A stretch of 64,000 nt of DNA from the NCBI RefSeq assembly GCF_002886045.1, contig NZ_CP025791.1, positions 1,758,001 through 1,822,000 on the forward strand, read 5' to 3'. The position numbers and the translations under genes were made by a program. Under the pieces are notes generated by a model. That model worked only from the letters and a program-made list of their open reading frames with translations, was not told the DNA's origin and searched no databases. Source of the DNA: Flavivirga eckloniae. Its GTDB lineage: Bacteria > Bacteroidota > Bacteroidia > Flavobacteriales > Flavobacteriaceae. Positions 18,740 through 27,719 of this stretch are shown here, piece after piece (position 1 is the first letter of the stretch; every line of letters begins with the position of its first letter).

Positions 18740-18946
18740 TTATTTAGTAAAATAGTTGTAGAATTCTGATAAAGATGCCAATAAACAAAATATGGCAAGG
18801 GTTTTAGCCATAATTACATAGCCCTTTATTCCGAATATAGATTTAAAAACCCTTACAAATCCAGTTGCAGATTCTTCTGTTGGATCTTTAGCCATTCCAA
18901 ACCAAAATACAAGCGCTAAAATCATTAAAATTACTCCTGATATCAT
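18740..18946 (-). CDS. Small two-span membrane protein
   Basis: A 68-residue protein with a hydrophobic helix at 3-18 and a second at about 44-58, joined by a short polar loop (KDPTEESATG). No family is recognised. It is followed after 10 bases by another membrane-protein gene; together they look like a small operon of unknown role, perhaps with the S41 peptidase. Confidence 0.5.
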   Translation of the reverse strand: MISGVILMILALVFWFGMAKDPTEESATGFVRVFKSIFGIKGYVIMAKTLAIFCLLASLSEFYNYFTK

Positions 18947-18999
18947 TGTTTTACTTATTTAATAACGAGTTTAATTTACCGATAACTTAAATTAGTGGA

Positions 19000-19223
19000 T
19001 TAATTGGTTCTATTTATAACATGGCCCTGTATTAGTAATTTTTTCTGGCCATTTTCCAAAAAAACGTATTTTAATTCTTTTATTTTAGTCTTTCCGTTTT
19101 TCACAAAGAAGCCTTGTGTACTGGATTCTTCCTTTTTTAAAATCTCCTTTTTTCTACACTTATTTGAGAATAACAGATTGAACCAAATAATAGTGTTATT
19201 AAAATTGATTGTATTTTTTTCAT
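19000..19223 (-). pseudogene. Frameshifted small secreted protein
   Basis: The ATG frame encodes a signal peptide (MKKIQSILITLLFGSICYSQ) and stops after about 28 codons. Reading on after a run of six A (19148-19153, T on the plus strand) in another frame gives KEILKKEESSTQGF and a hydrophilic tail to a stop at 19000. The span is 224 bases, one short of 75 codons, so one missing base in the A-run would restore a 74-residue secreted protein. Either a true frameshift mutation or a sequencing error fits. No family is recognised. Confidence 0.5.
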
Positions 19224-19248
19224 GTGTAAATTAAATTTTACCATAAAA

Positions 19249-19385
19249 CAGTCACCCCTTCTATAATCGTTCAACCAAAAACCATTAACTAGTTTTTGTT
19301 TAGCGGTTTTTCCATTACAAAAAGGTACTTTACCTCCACTAAATTTTACTCCATTTTGTAGCGTAAATTTGCTCCAGGGTTCCAG
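19249..19385 (-). pseudogene. Remnant of a DUF285 lipoprotein C-terminus
   Basis: The minus strand encodes, without a start, WSKFTLQNGVKFSGG followed by a FCNGKTAKQKLVN stretch. This matches the common C-terminal module of the four DUF285 lipoproteins downstream on the map (WSKLTLQKGVKF and CHGEAAKQKLINDFGW). The rest of the gene is gone. It is the scar of a fifth array member, displaced by about 1.8 kb from the intact array. Confidence 0.7.
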
Positions 19386-19507
19386 TTAAGCATGATGATT
19401 TTACTTTTGGCTCTTCGCTATTGCATCATAAGGTTAAAAGCAAAAAATAAAATTACCAAGGTTTTAAAAATGTCATATACTAACTGTTTAAAAGTCTATA
19501 TAAATTA

Positions 19508-19708
19508 CTACGTTGAGACTTTTGAACCGCTACTATCATCATCTTCTGAACCACCACTATCATCTGTATTTGGTCCGCCACCAGTACTTAAAATACTGTC
19601 ATTACTATCGATTGTTTCATCTAATATTACATCCTCGGTTGTACATGAGTACATAACAGTTATTAAGGAAACCATTAAAACTCTGGTAAACATTTTTTTG
19701 ATTTTCAT
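19508..19708 (-). CDS. Small acidic lipoprotein
   Basis: A 66-residue product with a lipoprotein signal (VSLITVMYSC, lipidated Cys about 22) followed by TTEDVILDE and an Asp/Ser/Gly-rich tail. No family is recognised. The upstream 52 bases are nearly identical to those before the lipoprotein gene at 27720, so the two are probably co-regulated. Confidence 0.6.
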   Translation of the reverse strand: MKIKKMFTRVLMVSLITVMYSCTTEDVILDETIDSNDSILSTGGGPNTDDSGGSEDDDSSGSKVST

Positions 19709-19740
19709 AGTTTATTATAATTTATAGTTCATTGTATAAA

Positions 19741-19792
19741 CAAAACTATATCATTACGCAGCAAAGCATTTGTCAAAAAACTTTTATTTTAA
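19741..19792 (-). promoter_or_regulatory. Conserved upstream element with -7 box, copy 1
   Basis: These 52 bases match 28668-28719 at 50 positions. On the minus strand they end in TAGTTTTG (complement of 19741-19748), a perfect TAnnTTTG box about 33 bases before the start codon at 19708. A TTTTTTGACAAATGC block lies further upstream in the element. Confidence 0.6.
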
Positions 19793-19877
19793 CGTTTTAA
19801 TACTCATTTAGTCCTACGCACTTTGGGTGTTTTTGAACGTACTTTCTTGGAAATTTTAAAATTATATAACAGCATTT

Positions 19878-21164
19878 TCACTTTAATAAATCTTTATTAA
19901 CAGTATATATAGATATTTGTCCAAGATTTTGAGTTATTTCGCCATCTTCTCCAGAGGTAACAGCAACGGTATATCCATCATCACTAACCACAACCTGATT
20001 ACCAAAGCTATTAGGAAATAATGACGATGTGCCATTTAAATCCCATGTTTCCGACCAGATATTGTTATCATTTTTTATGTAAGCAACTATTTCTTTATTT
20101 TTATTTTGAGCGCTATCCTTTACCCAAAGTGGCCCTACTATTAATACTTTTCCACTCTTACTAAGTTTGACATTCCTTATATCACCAGATATTAACGCTG
20201 ACGCTTCTATACTTATCTTTTCTTCTATAAAACTCTGGTTTTCATAAGTATACACGGTCAGTTCAGATGTTTCTTTGTCGAATAAGTTAGATGTCAATAC
20301 GTTGCCATCACTACTTATACTAACAGAATTTACAAAGTCATTTTTAATTCCTGGGGTACTACTTCTTAATACCCACGAATTATTAGAAAATGTATACGTA
20401 CTTAAATGCCCTATGTTAATCGAATATAAATTGTTTTCACCTGCGGTTAACGTATTACCAGCATCATCTAAACTAACTGTAAACCCTAGATCATTGTCAT
20501 TAATTGGATTTCCTTTACGATCCCAATTTGTCCCATTGAATTGATATACTTGAATTTTTTCCGTGTTATTTGTGCCAAGACTTGCTGTCGACGAAATAGC
20601 TATTACAGTTCCAGAACTATTTAAATCTATAGAAGCTCCATTAAAATTAAGATCTATGTTACCAATATTTACCCAGTCATTCTTCTCAAACTTATATATG
20701 TGTACGCTACTTGGTTTACTGGTCGTTTTTGATGATATTGTTGCAATTATACTACCATCTTTATTAATAGTATTATGACTACTTATATTATATTCTGTGA
20801 TATCTGTGCCTTTTTGCACCCATTGTTCTCCCATTAATTCATAAACACGTGCATATCCAACACGGTTATCTGCTTGATTAGAGGCAGAATGTGCGCTAAT
20901 AACTAATGTTTTTCCATCACCACTTAGGTTAATGTAAGATCGCGCAAGATTAAACTCTTCTGTACCATTAATACTTTGACCAAGGAGTTTGAAATTTTCT
21001 AGTAAATTAGATGGGTTATCATTATTATCTGCATCAGCATCTGCATCTACACCATCATCATTGTTACAACCTAAAAACAAACTAATTAGCAATGTGAATA
21101 GAAATAATGTTTGTTTTTTAAGATTTAGTTGTAATTTGTAGCCTATACTACTTTTATCTATCAT
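19878..21164 (-). CDS. Propeller-like surface lipoprotein
   Basis: A 428-residue protein with an unusually long N-terminal lead before the signal helix, a lipobox SLFLGC (Cys about 33), and a low-complexity acidic linker (DADADADNNDN). The rest consists of repeated blades of the type LSGDGKTLVISA..GYARVYE..WVQKG, seen in integrin-like or FG-GAP-like propellers of flavobacterial lipoproteins. It follows the DUF285 array after 35 bases on the same strand, so it is likely the last gene of that operon. Ligand unknown. Confidence 0.7.
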   Translation of the reverse strand: MIDKSSIGYKLQLNLKKQTLFLFTLLISLFLGCNNDDGVDADADADNNDNPSNLLENFKLLGQSINGTEEFNLARSYINLSGDGKTLVISAHSASNQADNRVGYARVYELMGEQWVQKGTDITEYNISSHNTINKDGSIIATISSKTTSKPSSVHIYKFEKNDWVNIGNIDLNFNGASIDLNSSGTVIAISSTASLGTNNTEKIQVYQFNGTNWDRKGNPINDNDLGFTVSLDDAGNTLTAGENNLYSINIGHLSTYTFSNNSWVLRSSTPGIKNDFVNSVSISSDGNVLTSNLFDKETSELTVYTYENQSFIEEKISIEASALISGDIRNVKLSKSGKVLIVGPLWVKDSAQNKNKEIVAYIKNDNNIWSETWDLNGTSSLFPNSFGNQVVVSDDGYTVAVTSGEDGEITQNLGQISIYTVNKDLLK

Positions 21165-21199
21165 AATATTATTTTTATAAATTGGACACTACAATGTAA

Positions 21200-22168
21200 T
21201 TAGTTACAATTTTTACCACCATCGGCAACGGTCCAGCCAAAATCATTGATTAATTTATTTCTCCCGGCTTCTCCATTACAAAAAGTAGTGTTACCTACGC
21301 TAAGTCTTACTCCTTTTTGCAGTGTAAGTTTACTCCAGCTTTCCAGGATCTCATCATAATTCTCGCTAGAAAGTGTAACATCTCTAAACATACTTGACAT
21401 ATTGGTTACTTCTGACACATCCCAGCTACTAATATTATTACCATTAAAACTGGTAACATTTTCAAACATAGAACTCATGTCTGTTACCTTTGAGAGATCT
21501 GGTGCATCTGAAGCATTGATTTGTAAATCCCTACATCCCATAAAAGCAAATTGCATAGAGGTCCATACCTGATTGCCCCATTGTTCTACACTTTGTATTC
21601 TTCGACTGATGCTGCTTGATCCATTATTATAAACTCTTGGAAAATCTCCAGTTATAGAAACGGTATAGGTACCTGCCGTGGCATAACCATGGGTTGCATC
21701 GCCCGTTTGGTTAATACTAGTAGTATCGTCTCCCCAGTTTACAGTATAGTTGTAAGTTTCTCCCTTATATGTAGGTATAGTAATAAATTCGTTATTTCTT
21801 AAGGTTTTCCAGGTTGTTATAAAAGCAGTAGAAGGGTTACTCTTCACAGTTACCGTATACTTTTGTATTGAGCCATCTTCGGCTGTAACGGTAAACTCTA
21901 CAGGGTTTGTGTAATCTCTAGCTACTGCAGGGTCTGGTAAAATGGTGGCGTTGTCTGACAATTCCACCTCAGCTTTTAGAGAGGTTTTGTCTGTACCTGC
22001 TGGCAATGTAATCTCCAGTGCGCTATCTTGTTGGTTTACTGTGGCTTTAACATCATTTATGGTAAATGCTATAAGCTCTTTTGCTTCACTTCTTTTTACG
22101 TCTTCTTTTGAACAAGAAGCAATAAACATTAATAATAATGCAATTAGGGGTATTCTAAATATATTCAT
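21200..22168 (-). CDS. DUF285 (BspA-like) lipoprotein, 1 full repeat
   Basis: A 322-residue lipoprotein (LIASCSKED; lipidated Cys about 19 with acidic residues after it). One DUF5018/cadherin-like domain (about 25-108), a PKD-like domain with YTVNWGDDTT and THGYATAGTYTVSITGDFPR, then the 25-residue DUF285 region with a single full WDVSEVTNMSSMF repeat, and the shared C-terminal WSKLTLQKG / CNGEAGRNKLINDFGW module. It is the most diverged array member. The start follows the previous gene's stop by 38 bases, a spacing repeated throughout the array. Confidence 0.85.
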   Translation of the reverse strand: MNIFRIPLIALLLMFIASCSKEDVKRSEAKELIAFTINDVKATVNQQDSALEITLPAGTDKTSLKAEVELSDNATILPDPAVARDYTNPVEFTVTAEDGSIQKYTVTVKSNPSTAFITTWKTLRNNEFITIPTYKGETYNYTVNWGDDTTSINQTGDATHGYATAGTYTVSITGDFPRVYNNGSSSISRRIQSVEQWGNQVWTSMQFAFMGCRDLQINASDAPDLSKVTDMSSMFENVTSFNGNNISSWDVSEVTNMSSMFRDVTLSSENYDEILESWSKLTLQKGVRLSVGNTTFCNGEAGRNKLINDFGWTVADGGKNCN

Positions 22169-22206
22169 GATATTTTTTATTTAAAGGTTTAGGAACTACA
22201 ATGTAA

Positions 22207-23577
22207 TTAGTTACAATTTTTACCACCATCGGTAATGGTCCAGCCAAAATCATTGATTAGTTTTTGTCTGGCGGCTTCTCCATTGCAATAAGTACTGTTA
22301 GCTGCGCTAAATTTTACTCCATTTCGTAGTGTAAGCTTACTCCAGGCCTCTAACAACGTATCGTAATGTTGCGCAGATAGGTTTGTCTTTGTGAGCATAT
22401 ATTCCATATAAACCACCTTAGATACATCCCATTTACTCAAATCCTGATTAAAATTTGCTGCCCCATAAAACATATAGATCATATTTGTCACCTTAGACAC
22501 ATCCCATTTATTCAAATCCTGATTAAAATTTGCTGCCCCATAAAACATAACACTCATATCAGTCACCTCAGATACATCCCATTTACTCAAATCCTGATTA
22601 AAACTGATGGCCCCAGAAAACATAGCTCCCATATTAGTGACGTTAGATACATCCCAGTTACTCAAATCCTGATTAAAACTGGTGGCCTCAGAAAACATAT
22701 AGACCATAGTTGTCACCTTAGACACATTCCATTTACTCAAATCCTGATTAAAATTTGCTGCTTTCATAAACATATAGGACATAGTTGTCACCTTAGACAC
22801 ATCCCATTTACTTATATCCTGATTAAAATTTGCAGCTCCCAAAAACATACTTCCCATATCCGTTACTTTGGATAAATTAGGTGTATCAACAGCATTTACC
22901 ACTAAATTTTCACAATTATAAAAAGCACTGTTCATGGAAGTCCATACCTGGCTTCCCCAATTTTCTACACTTTGTATTTTTAAACGAAATCGACCTAGTT
23001 CATCTGAAGGGAAATATATTCTTGGAAAATCTCCTGTTATGGAAACGGTATAGGTACCTGCTGTAGCATAACTATGAGTTGCACTACCTGTTTGGTTAGT
23101 ATCTGTACTACCATCTCCCCAGTCTACAGAATAATTATAGACTTCTTCTGTTTCTCCATTATTATCAACACCAGAAAAAATTGGTATCAGAATAGACTCA
23201 TTGGCTTCTGTGGTTTTCCAGGTTGTTATAAAAGCTGTAGGAGGAGCATTTTTCACAGTTACCGTATACTTTTGTGTTGAACCATCCTCTGCAGTAACAG
23301 TAAACTCTACAGGGTTTGTGTAATCTCTAGATACTGCTGGGTCTGGCGTAATGGTGGCTTTGTCTGACAGCTCCACCTCAGCTTTTAAAGAGGTTTTGTC
23401 TGTTCCTGCCGGCAATGTAATCTCCAGTGCGCTATCTTGTTGGTTTACTGTGGCTTTAATATCGTTTATGCTAAATGCTATAAGCTCTTTTGCATTACTT
23501 CTTTTTACGTCTTCTTTTGAACAAGAAGTAATAAACATTAATAATAATGTAATTAGAGGTATTCTAAATATATTCAT
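22207..23577 (-). CDS. DUF285 (BspA-like) lipoprotein, 6 repeats
   Basis: A 456-residue lipoprotein with the same plan: lipobox (ITSCSKED), one DUF5018-like domain, a PKD-like domain (YSVDWGDGSTDTNQTGSATH), then six full 25-residue repeats of the form FNQDLSKWDVSKVT..MxxMF, and the shared C-terminal module. This is the longest repeat region in the array. The repeats form a right-handed or leucine-rich-like solenoid in the BspA family, used for adhesion. Surface display as a lipoprotein is inferred from the acidic residues after the cysteine. Confidence 0.87.
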   Translation of the reverse strand: MNIFRIPLITLLLMFITSCSKEDVKRSNAKELIAFSINDIKATVNQQDSALEITLPAGTDKTSLKAEVELSDKATITPDPAVSRDYTNPVEFTVTAEDGSTQKYTVTVKNAPPTAFITTWKTTEANESILIPIFSGVDNNGETEEVYNYSVDWGDGSTDTNQTGSATHSYATAGTYTVSITGDFPRIYFPSDELGRFRLKIQSVENWGSQVWTSMNSAFYNCENLVVNAVDTPNLSKVTDMGSMFLGAANFNQDISKWDVSKVTTMSYMFMKAANFNQDLSKWNVSKVTTMVYMFSEATSFNQDLSNWDVSNVTNMGAMFSGAISFNQDLSKWDVSEVTDMSVMFYGAANFNQDLNKWDVSKVTNMIYMFYGAANFNQDLSKWDVSKVVYMEYMLTKTNLSAQHYDTLLEAWSKLTLRNGVKFSAANSTYCNGEAARQKLINDFGWTITDGGKNCN

Positions 23578-23615
23578 GATATTTTTTATTTAAAGATTTA
23601 GGAACTATAATGTAA

Positions 23616-25196
23616 TTAGTCACAGTATTTATCGCCATCGGTAATAGTCCAGCCGAAATCATTGATTAGTTTTTGCTTAGCGGCTTCTCCATGACAATAG
23701 GTCGTATTACCTACATTAAATTTCACTCCTTTTTGTAGTGTAAGCTTACTCCAGGCATCTAATAAATTTTCGTAATGTCGTGCAGATAGGTTTGTCTTTG
23801 TGAGCATATCTTCCATATCAGTCACCTTAGACACATTCCAGTTACTCAAATCCTGATTAAAATTTATAGCTCCAGAAAACATAAAACTCATATCAGTGAC
23901 ATTAGATACATCCCAACTACTTATGTCCTGATTAAAACTTGTAGCTTCAAAAAACATACTTGCCATATCAGTTACTTTGGATAAATTAGGTGTATCAACA
24001 GCATTTACTACTAAATTTTCACAACGAGAAAAAGCACTGTTCATGGAAGTCCATACCTGACTTCCCCAATTTTCTACACTTTGTATTTTTAAACGGAATC
24101 GACCTAGTTCATCTGAAGGGAAATATATTCTTGGAAAATCTCCTGTTATGGAAACGGTATAGGTACCTGCTGTAGCATAACTATGAGTTGCACTACCTGT
24201 TTGGTTAGTATCTGTACTACCATCTCCCCAGTCTACAGAGTAATTATAGACTTCTTCTCTTTCTCCATTATTATCAACACCAGAAAAAATTGGTATCAGA
24301 ATAGACTCATTGGCTTCTGTGGTTTTCCAGGTGGTTATAAAAGCAGTAGAGGGAGCATTTTTCACAGTTACCGTATACTTTTGTGTTGAACCATCTTCGG
24401 CAGTAACGGTAAACTCTACAGGGTTTGTGTAATCTCTAGCTACTGCAGGGTCTGGCGTAATGGTGGCTTTGTCTGCTATTTCTGTTGTCGCTGATAATGC
24501 AGTAACATTGGTTCCGCTAGGCAACTTCAAAGTAATCGTTTTATCATTTTCATTGATATTACCTGCTACATCATTTACTATAAACTTAGTAATTGCGTTA
24601 GCATTACTTAAAACAGTTACCATTACCGTATATTTTTGTGTTGAGTCATCTTCAGCTGTAACGGTAAATTCAACAGGGTTTGTGTAATCTCTAGCTACTG
24701 CAGGGTCTGGCATAATGGTGGCTTTGTCTGCTATTTCTGTTGTCGCTGATAATGCAGCAACATTGGTTCCGCTAGGCAACTTCAAAGTAATCGTTTTATC
24801 ATTTTCATTGATATTACCTGCTACATCATTTACTATAAACTTAGTAATTGCATTAGCATTACTTAAAACAGTTACCATTACCGTATACTTTTGTGTTGAG
24901 CCATCTTCGGCAGTAACGGTAAATTCAACAGGGTTTGTGTAATCTCTAGCTACTACAGGGTCTGGTGAAATGGTGGCTTTGTCTGACAATTCTACCTCTG
25001 CTTTTAGAGAGGTTTTGTCTGTACCTGCTGACAATGTAATCTCCAGTGTTTTATTTTGTTGATTTACTGTGGCTTTAACATCATTTATGATAAATGATGT
25101 AAGTTCTTTTGCATTACTTCTTTTTACGTCTTCTTTTGAACAAGAAACAATAAACATTAATAATAATGTAATTAGGGGTATTCTAAATATATTCAT
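23616..25196 (-). CDS. DUF285 lipoprotein with three DUF5018-like domains, 2 repeats
   Basis: A 526-residue lipoprotein (VSCSKED). It has three consecutive DUF5018/cadherin-like domains of about 85 residues each; the second and third are almost identical (NANAITKFIVNDVAGNINEN), showing a recent in-frame 255-base duplication. A PKD-like domain nearly identical to that of the neighbours and two DUF285 repeats follow, then the C-terminal module. The result is a longer stalk and a shorter repeat head than its neighbours. Confidence 0.87.
   Translation of the reverse strand: MNIFRIPLITLLLMFIVSCSKEDVKRSNAKELTSFIINDVKATVNQQNKTLEITLSAGTDKTSLKAEVELSDKATISPDPVVARDYTNPVEFTVTAEDGSTQKYTVMVTVLSNANAITKFIVNDVAGNINENDKTITLKLPSGTNVAALSATTEIADKATIMPDPAVARDYTNPVEFTVTAEDDSTQKYTVMVTVLSNANAITKFIVNDVAGNINENDKTITLKLPSGTNVTALSATTEIADKATITPDPAVARDYTNPVEFTVTAEDGSTQKYTVTVKNAPSTAFITTWKTTEANESILIPIFSGVDNNGEREEVYNYSVDWGDGSTDTNQTGSATHSYATAGTYTVSITGDFPRIYFPSDELGRFRLKIQSVENWGSQVWTSMNSAFSRCENLVVNAVDTPNLSKVTDMASMFFEATSFNQDISSWDVSNVTDMSFMFSGAINFNQDLSNWNVSKVTDMEDMLTKTNLSARHYENLLDAWSKLTLQKGVKFNVGNTTYCHGEAAKQKLINDFGWTITDGDKYCD
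24433..24942. repeat. Two tandem 255-base units
   Basis: Within the gene at 23616, two adjacent 255-base units (85 codons) differ at only a few bases. The boundary positions are approximate; the period is fixed by matching landmarks at 24460 and 24715. A third, more diverged unit precedes them in the gene. Confidence 0.8.
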
Positions 25197-25234
25197 ACTA
25201 TTTTTTATTTAAAGATTTAGGAACTACAATGTAA

Positions 25235-26218
25235 TTAGTTACAGTTTTTACCGCCATCGGTAATAGTCCAGCCGAAATCATTGATTAGTTTTTGTCTAGC
25301 GGTTTCCCCATGACAATAAGTACTGTTAATTCCGCTAAATTTTACTCCTTTTTGTAGTGTAAGCTTACTCCAGACATCTAATAATGTATCGTAATGTTTT
25401 GTAGATAGCGTTACGTTTGCAAACATATCTTCCATATCAGTCACCTTAGATACATCCCATTTACTCAAATCCTGTTTAAAATTCATTGCATTCCTAAACA
25501 TATTTCCCATGCCAGTCACATTAGACACATCCCATTTACTCAAATCCTGATTAAAATTTGTTGCATTCTTAAACATACTTACCATGGTAGTCACCCTAGA
25601 TACATCCCATGTACTCAAATCCTGATTAAAATTTATAGCTCCAGAAAACATAGAACTCATATCTGTGACGTTAGAGACATTCCACCTACTTATATCCTGA
25701 TTAAAATTTTTAGCTCCAAAAAACATACTTGCCATATCGGTTACTTTAAATAAATTAGGTGTATCAACAGCATTTACTACTAAATTTTCACAACGAGAAA
25801 AAGCACTGTTCATGGAAGTCCATACCTGGCTTCCCCAATTTTCTACACTTTGTATTTTTAAACGAAATCGACCTAGTTCATCTGAAGGGAAATATATTCT
25901 TGGAAAATCTCCTGTTATGGAAACGGTATAGGTGCCTGCTGTAGCATAGCTATGAGTTGCACTACCTGTTTGGTTAGTATCTGTACTACCATCTCCCCAA
26001 TCTACAGAGTAATTATATACTTCTTCTGTTTCTCCATTATTGTCAACACCAAAAAAAATTGGTATCAGAATAGACTCATTGGCTTCGGTGGTTTTCCAGG
26101 TTGTTATAAATTCCGGGTTTTCTATTACATTATTATCATCCGATGAACAAGATAACAATGTGATACTTGTTAATACAAGTAATATTAAGTTCCACTGTTG
26201 TTTTAATGAAAAATTCAT
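25235..26218 (-). CDS. DUF285 lipoprotein without DUF5018 domain, 4 repeats
   Basis: A 327-residue lipoprotein with a different signal (LLSCSSDDNN) and no DUF5018 domain; the PKD-like domain begins within 40 residues. Four DUF285 repeats follow, then the shared C-terminal module. Although its N-terminus differs, its PKD DNA is almost identical to those of the two genes after it, suggesting gene conversion. It is the first gene of the array on the minus strand. Confidence 0.87.
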   Translation of the reverse strand: MNFSLKQQWNLILLVLTSITLLSCSSDDNNVIENPEFITTWKTTEANESILIPIFFGVDNNGETEEVYNYSVDWGDGSTDTNQTGSATHSYATAGTYTVSITGDFPRIYFPSDELGRFRLKIQSVENWGSQVWTSMNSAFSRCENLVVNAVDTPNLFKVTDMASMFFGAKNFNQDISRWNVSNVTDMSSMFSGAINFNQDLSTWDVSRVTTMVSMFKNATNFNQDLSKWDVSNVTGMGNMFRNAMNFKQDLSKWDVSKVTDMEDMFANVTLSTKHYDTLLDVWSKLTLQKGVKFSGINSTYCHGETARQKLINDFGWTITDGGKNCN

Positions 26219-26370
26219 AGTGTATAAATTTTAAGATTATGGTTTAGTGGGTTACTCTTTTATATAATGGCGTATTTTTTGTATTCATTTCTTTATTCTT
26301 TTTTTTATTTCAATAGCATATTCGTATCCATTAAGATGGATGAGTTTTTATACTATTGAAATTTTTAGGG

Positions 26371-27492
26371 TTATTGGATTATAACTTTACTATATCCTTG
26401 TTTCCCTTGTACCGTTTTAACTTTTATCATAATTATTGGTCCAGGAAGTCTTTCTGTTTTTATGGTATTATTTTTTTGTTTTAGAAATTGCCTACCTGTA
26501 ATATCAAAACAGGCAATTTCACTTATTGCTTCGTCTGCATCAATAATCAACTCATTGTTAGTATGACGTACAGATATTTTAACTTTTTGATTTTCTGTTA
26601 CGGTAACATCAGGAATGTTTAAAGTATGGTTCTGTAAGTTTTGCGCAAAGAGCCAATCCATTACAGCTTGGTTGCCATAGGTTTTGGTCCAGGCATCATG
26701 ATTTCCTTTCTTATAAAGCGTAAAACACATGTTTTGCTCTGGTTTTATAACGCCCATAGCAGCGCTCCAGCTTTGGTTCTCTATATCGAATTGCATCGTA
26801 TAATCTGTATTGGCAACTGTGTTACCAGGTCCAAAAGGATATACATCCATCACGCTACCAGAGGTATTAGCTATTCTATTTACATTATCTATGGTCAAGC
26901 CTTTTCCAACTGAACGATCTAAGAAATTATGATGCGCCCAAACAGGTACTTTTTGTAGAAATGCTGAAGGGTTTCCTATTCTATTTGCGCCACAAATAGG
27001 CACTATAGCTGCAATTTTATCAGGATGAGCTTCTGCTGCTCTCCACGTACCACCACCACCGGCACTTAATCCTGTTACATAAACTCTATCTGTATCTACG
27101 GGGTATTTTGATATAAAATAATTATACAACCTTAAGAAGTCTGCACCATTAAAATAACCATAGGTCGCTTGCGGAGATATTACAATAGCTGGATAATGCC
27201 TTCCTGCTTCAATTCTTCTTGGAGGGCCATTTTTAAGGACTTTTGCCAAATCGCTAGATCCATTTCCTTTTTCGCCAATGCCATGGTAAAAGAAAACTAT
27301 AGGGTATTTTTCTCCTGAGGTGGTACTAAAGTTTTGAGGCAGGTACTCATAAAATCCATAAGGCGGGTTATCTACGGCAGTATCCAACCTTACAGCAGTG
27401 TGAGAGCCTGCCGTTCCGTAAGGTGCTTGAGCATTAGTTTGTACACAAAAAGAAGACAGTACAATGACTAATGAAAATATAAATTTTTTCAT
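26371..27492 (-). CDS. Secreted alpha/beta-hydrolase esterase with T9SS tail
   Basis: A 373-residue protein with a signal peptide (TNAQ, about 1-22). The hydrolase domain (about 30-285) resembles polyhydroxybutyrate-depolymerase/feruloyl-esterase-like (LpqC, esterase D) proteins: VFFYHGIGEKG, the nucleophile elbow VTGLSAGGGG (Ser143) and the His block KKGNHDAW. The C-terminal 80 residues are a Por-secretion tail (ITGRQFLKQ ... MIKVKTVQGKQGYSK). It should be secreted by the type IX system. The substrate is not evident. It precedes the DUF285 array by 152 bases. Confidence 0.82.
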   Translation of the reverse strand: MKKFIFSLVIVLSSFCVQTNAQAPYGTAGSHTAVRLDTAVDNPPYGFYEYLPQNFSTTSGEKYPIVFFYHGIGEKGNGSSDLAKVLKNGPPRRIEAGRHYPAIVISPQATYGYFNGADFLRLYNYFISKYPVDTDRVYVTGLSAGGGGTWRAAEAHPDKIAAIVPICGANRIGNPSAFLQKVPVWAHHNFLDRSVGKGLTIDNVNRIANTSGSVMDVYPFGPGNTVANTDYTMQFDIENQSWSAAMGVIKPEQNMCFTLYKKGNHDAWTKTYGNQAVMDWLFAQNLQNHTLNIPDVTVTENQKVKISVRHTNNELIIDADEAISEIACFDITGRQFLKQKNNTIKTERLPGPIIMIKVKTVQGKQGYSKVIIQ

Positions 27493-27719
27493 AAAATAGG
27501 TTTTATAAATTGATGTTGGGTTTTGATTTTATAACAGAAATATTTTCTGCAAAGGGCACTAAAAACAATGGCTATTACTCTTGTAAAACGGTTTTATATT
27601 TAACATACCGTACTACTGCCGTAATTAAAGTGCTTGTTTTCAGGTTTATGATGATTTTTAATCGGGAAATCCTAAGGTTTAACATGAGAGAAATTCTTTT
27701 AGGCTGTTATTTATTATCT

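Noticed and set aside
19392-19727. 111-codon plus-strand ORF over the small lipoprotein gene
   Set aside because: Its codons are the complement of the lipoprotein gene on the minus strand, which has a proper lipobox.
22881-26146. Recurrent 60-80-codon plus-strand ORFs at equal positions in each DUF285 gene
   Set aside because: They repeat only because the minus-strand genes are paralogs; no start or family evidence.
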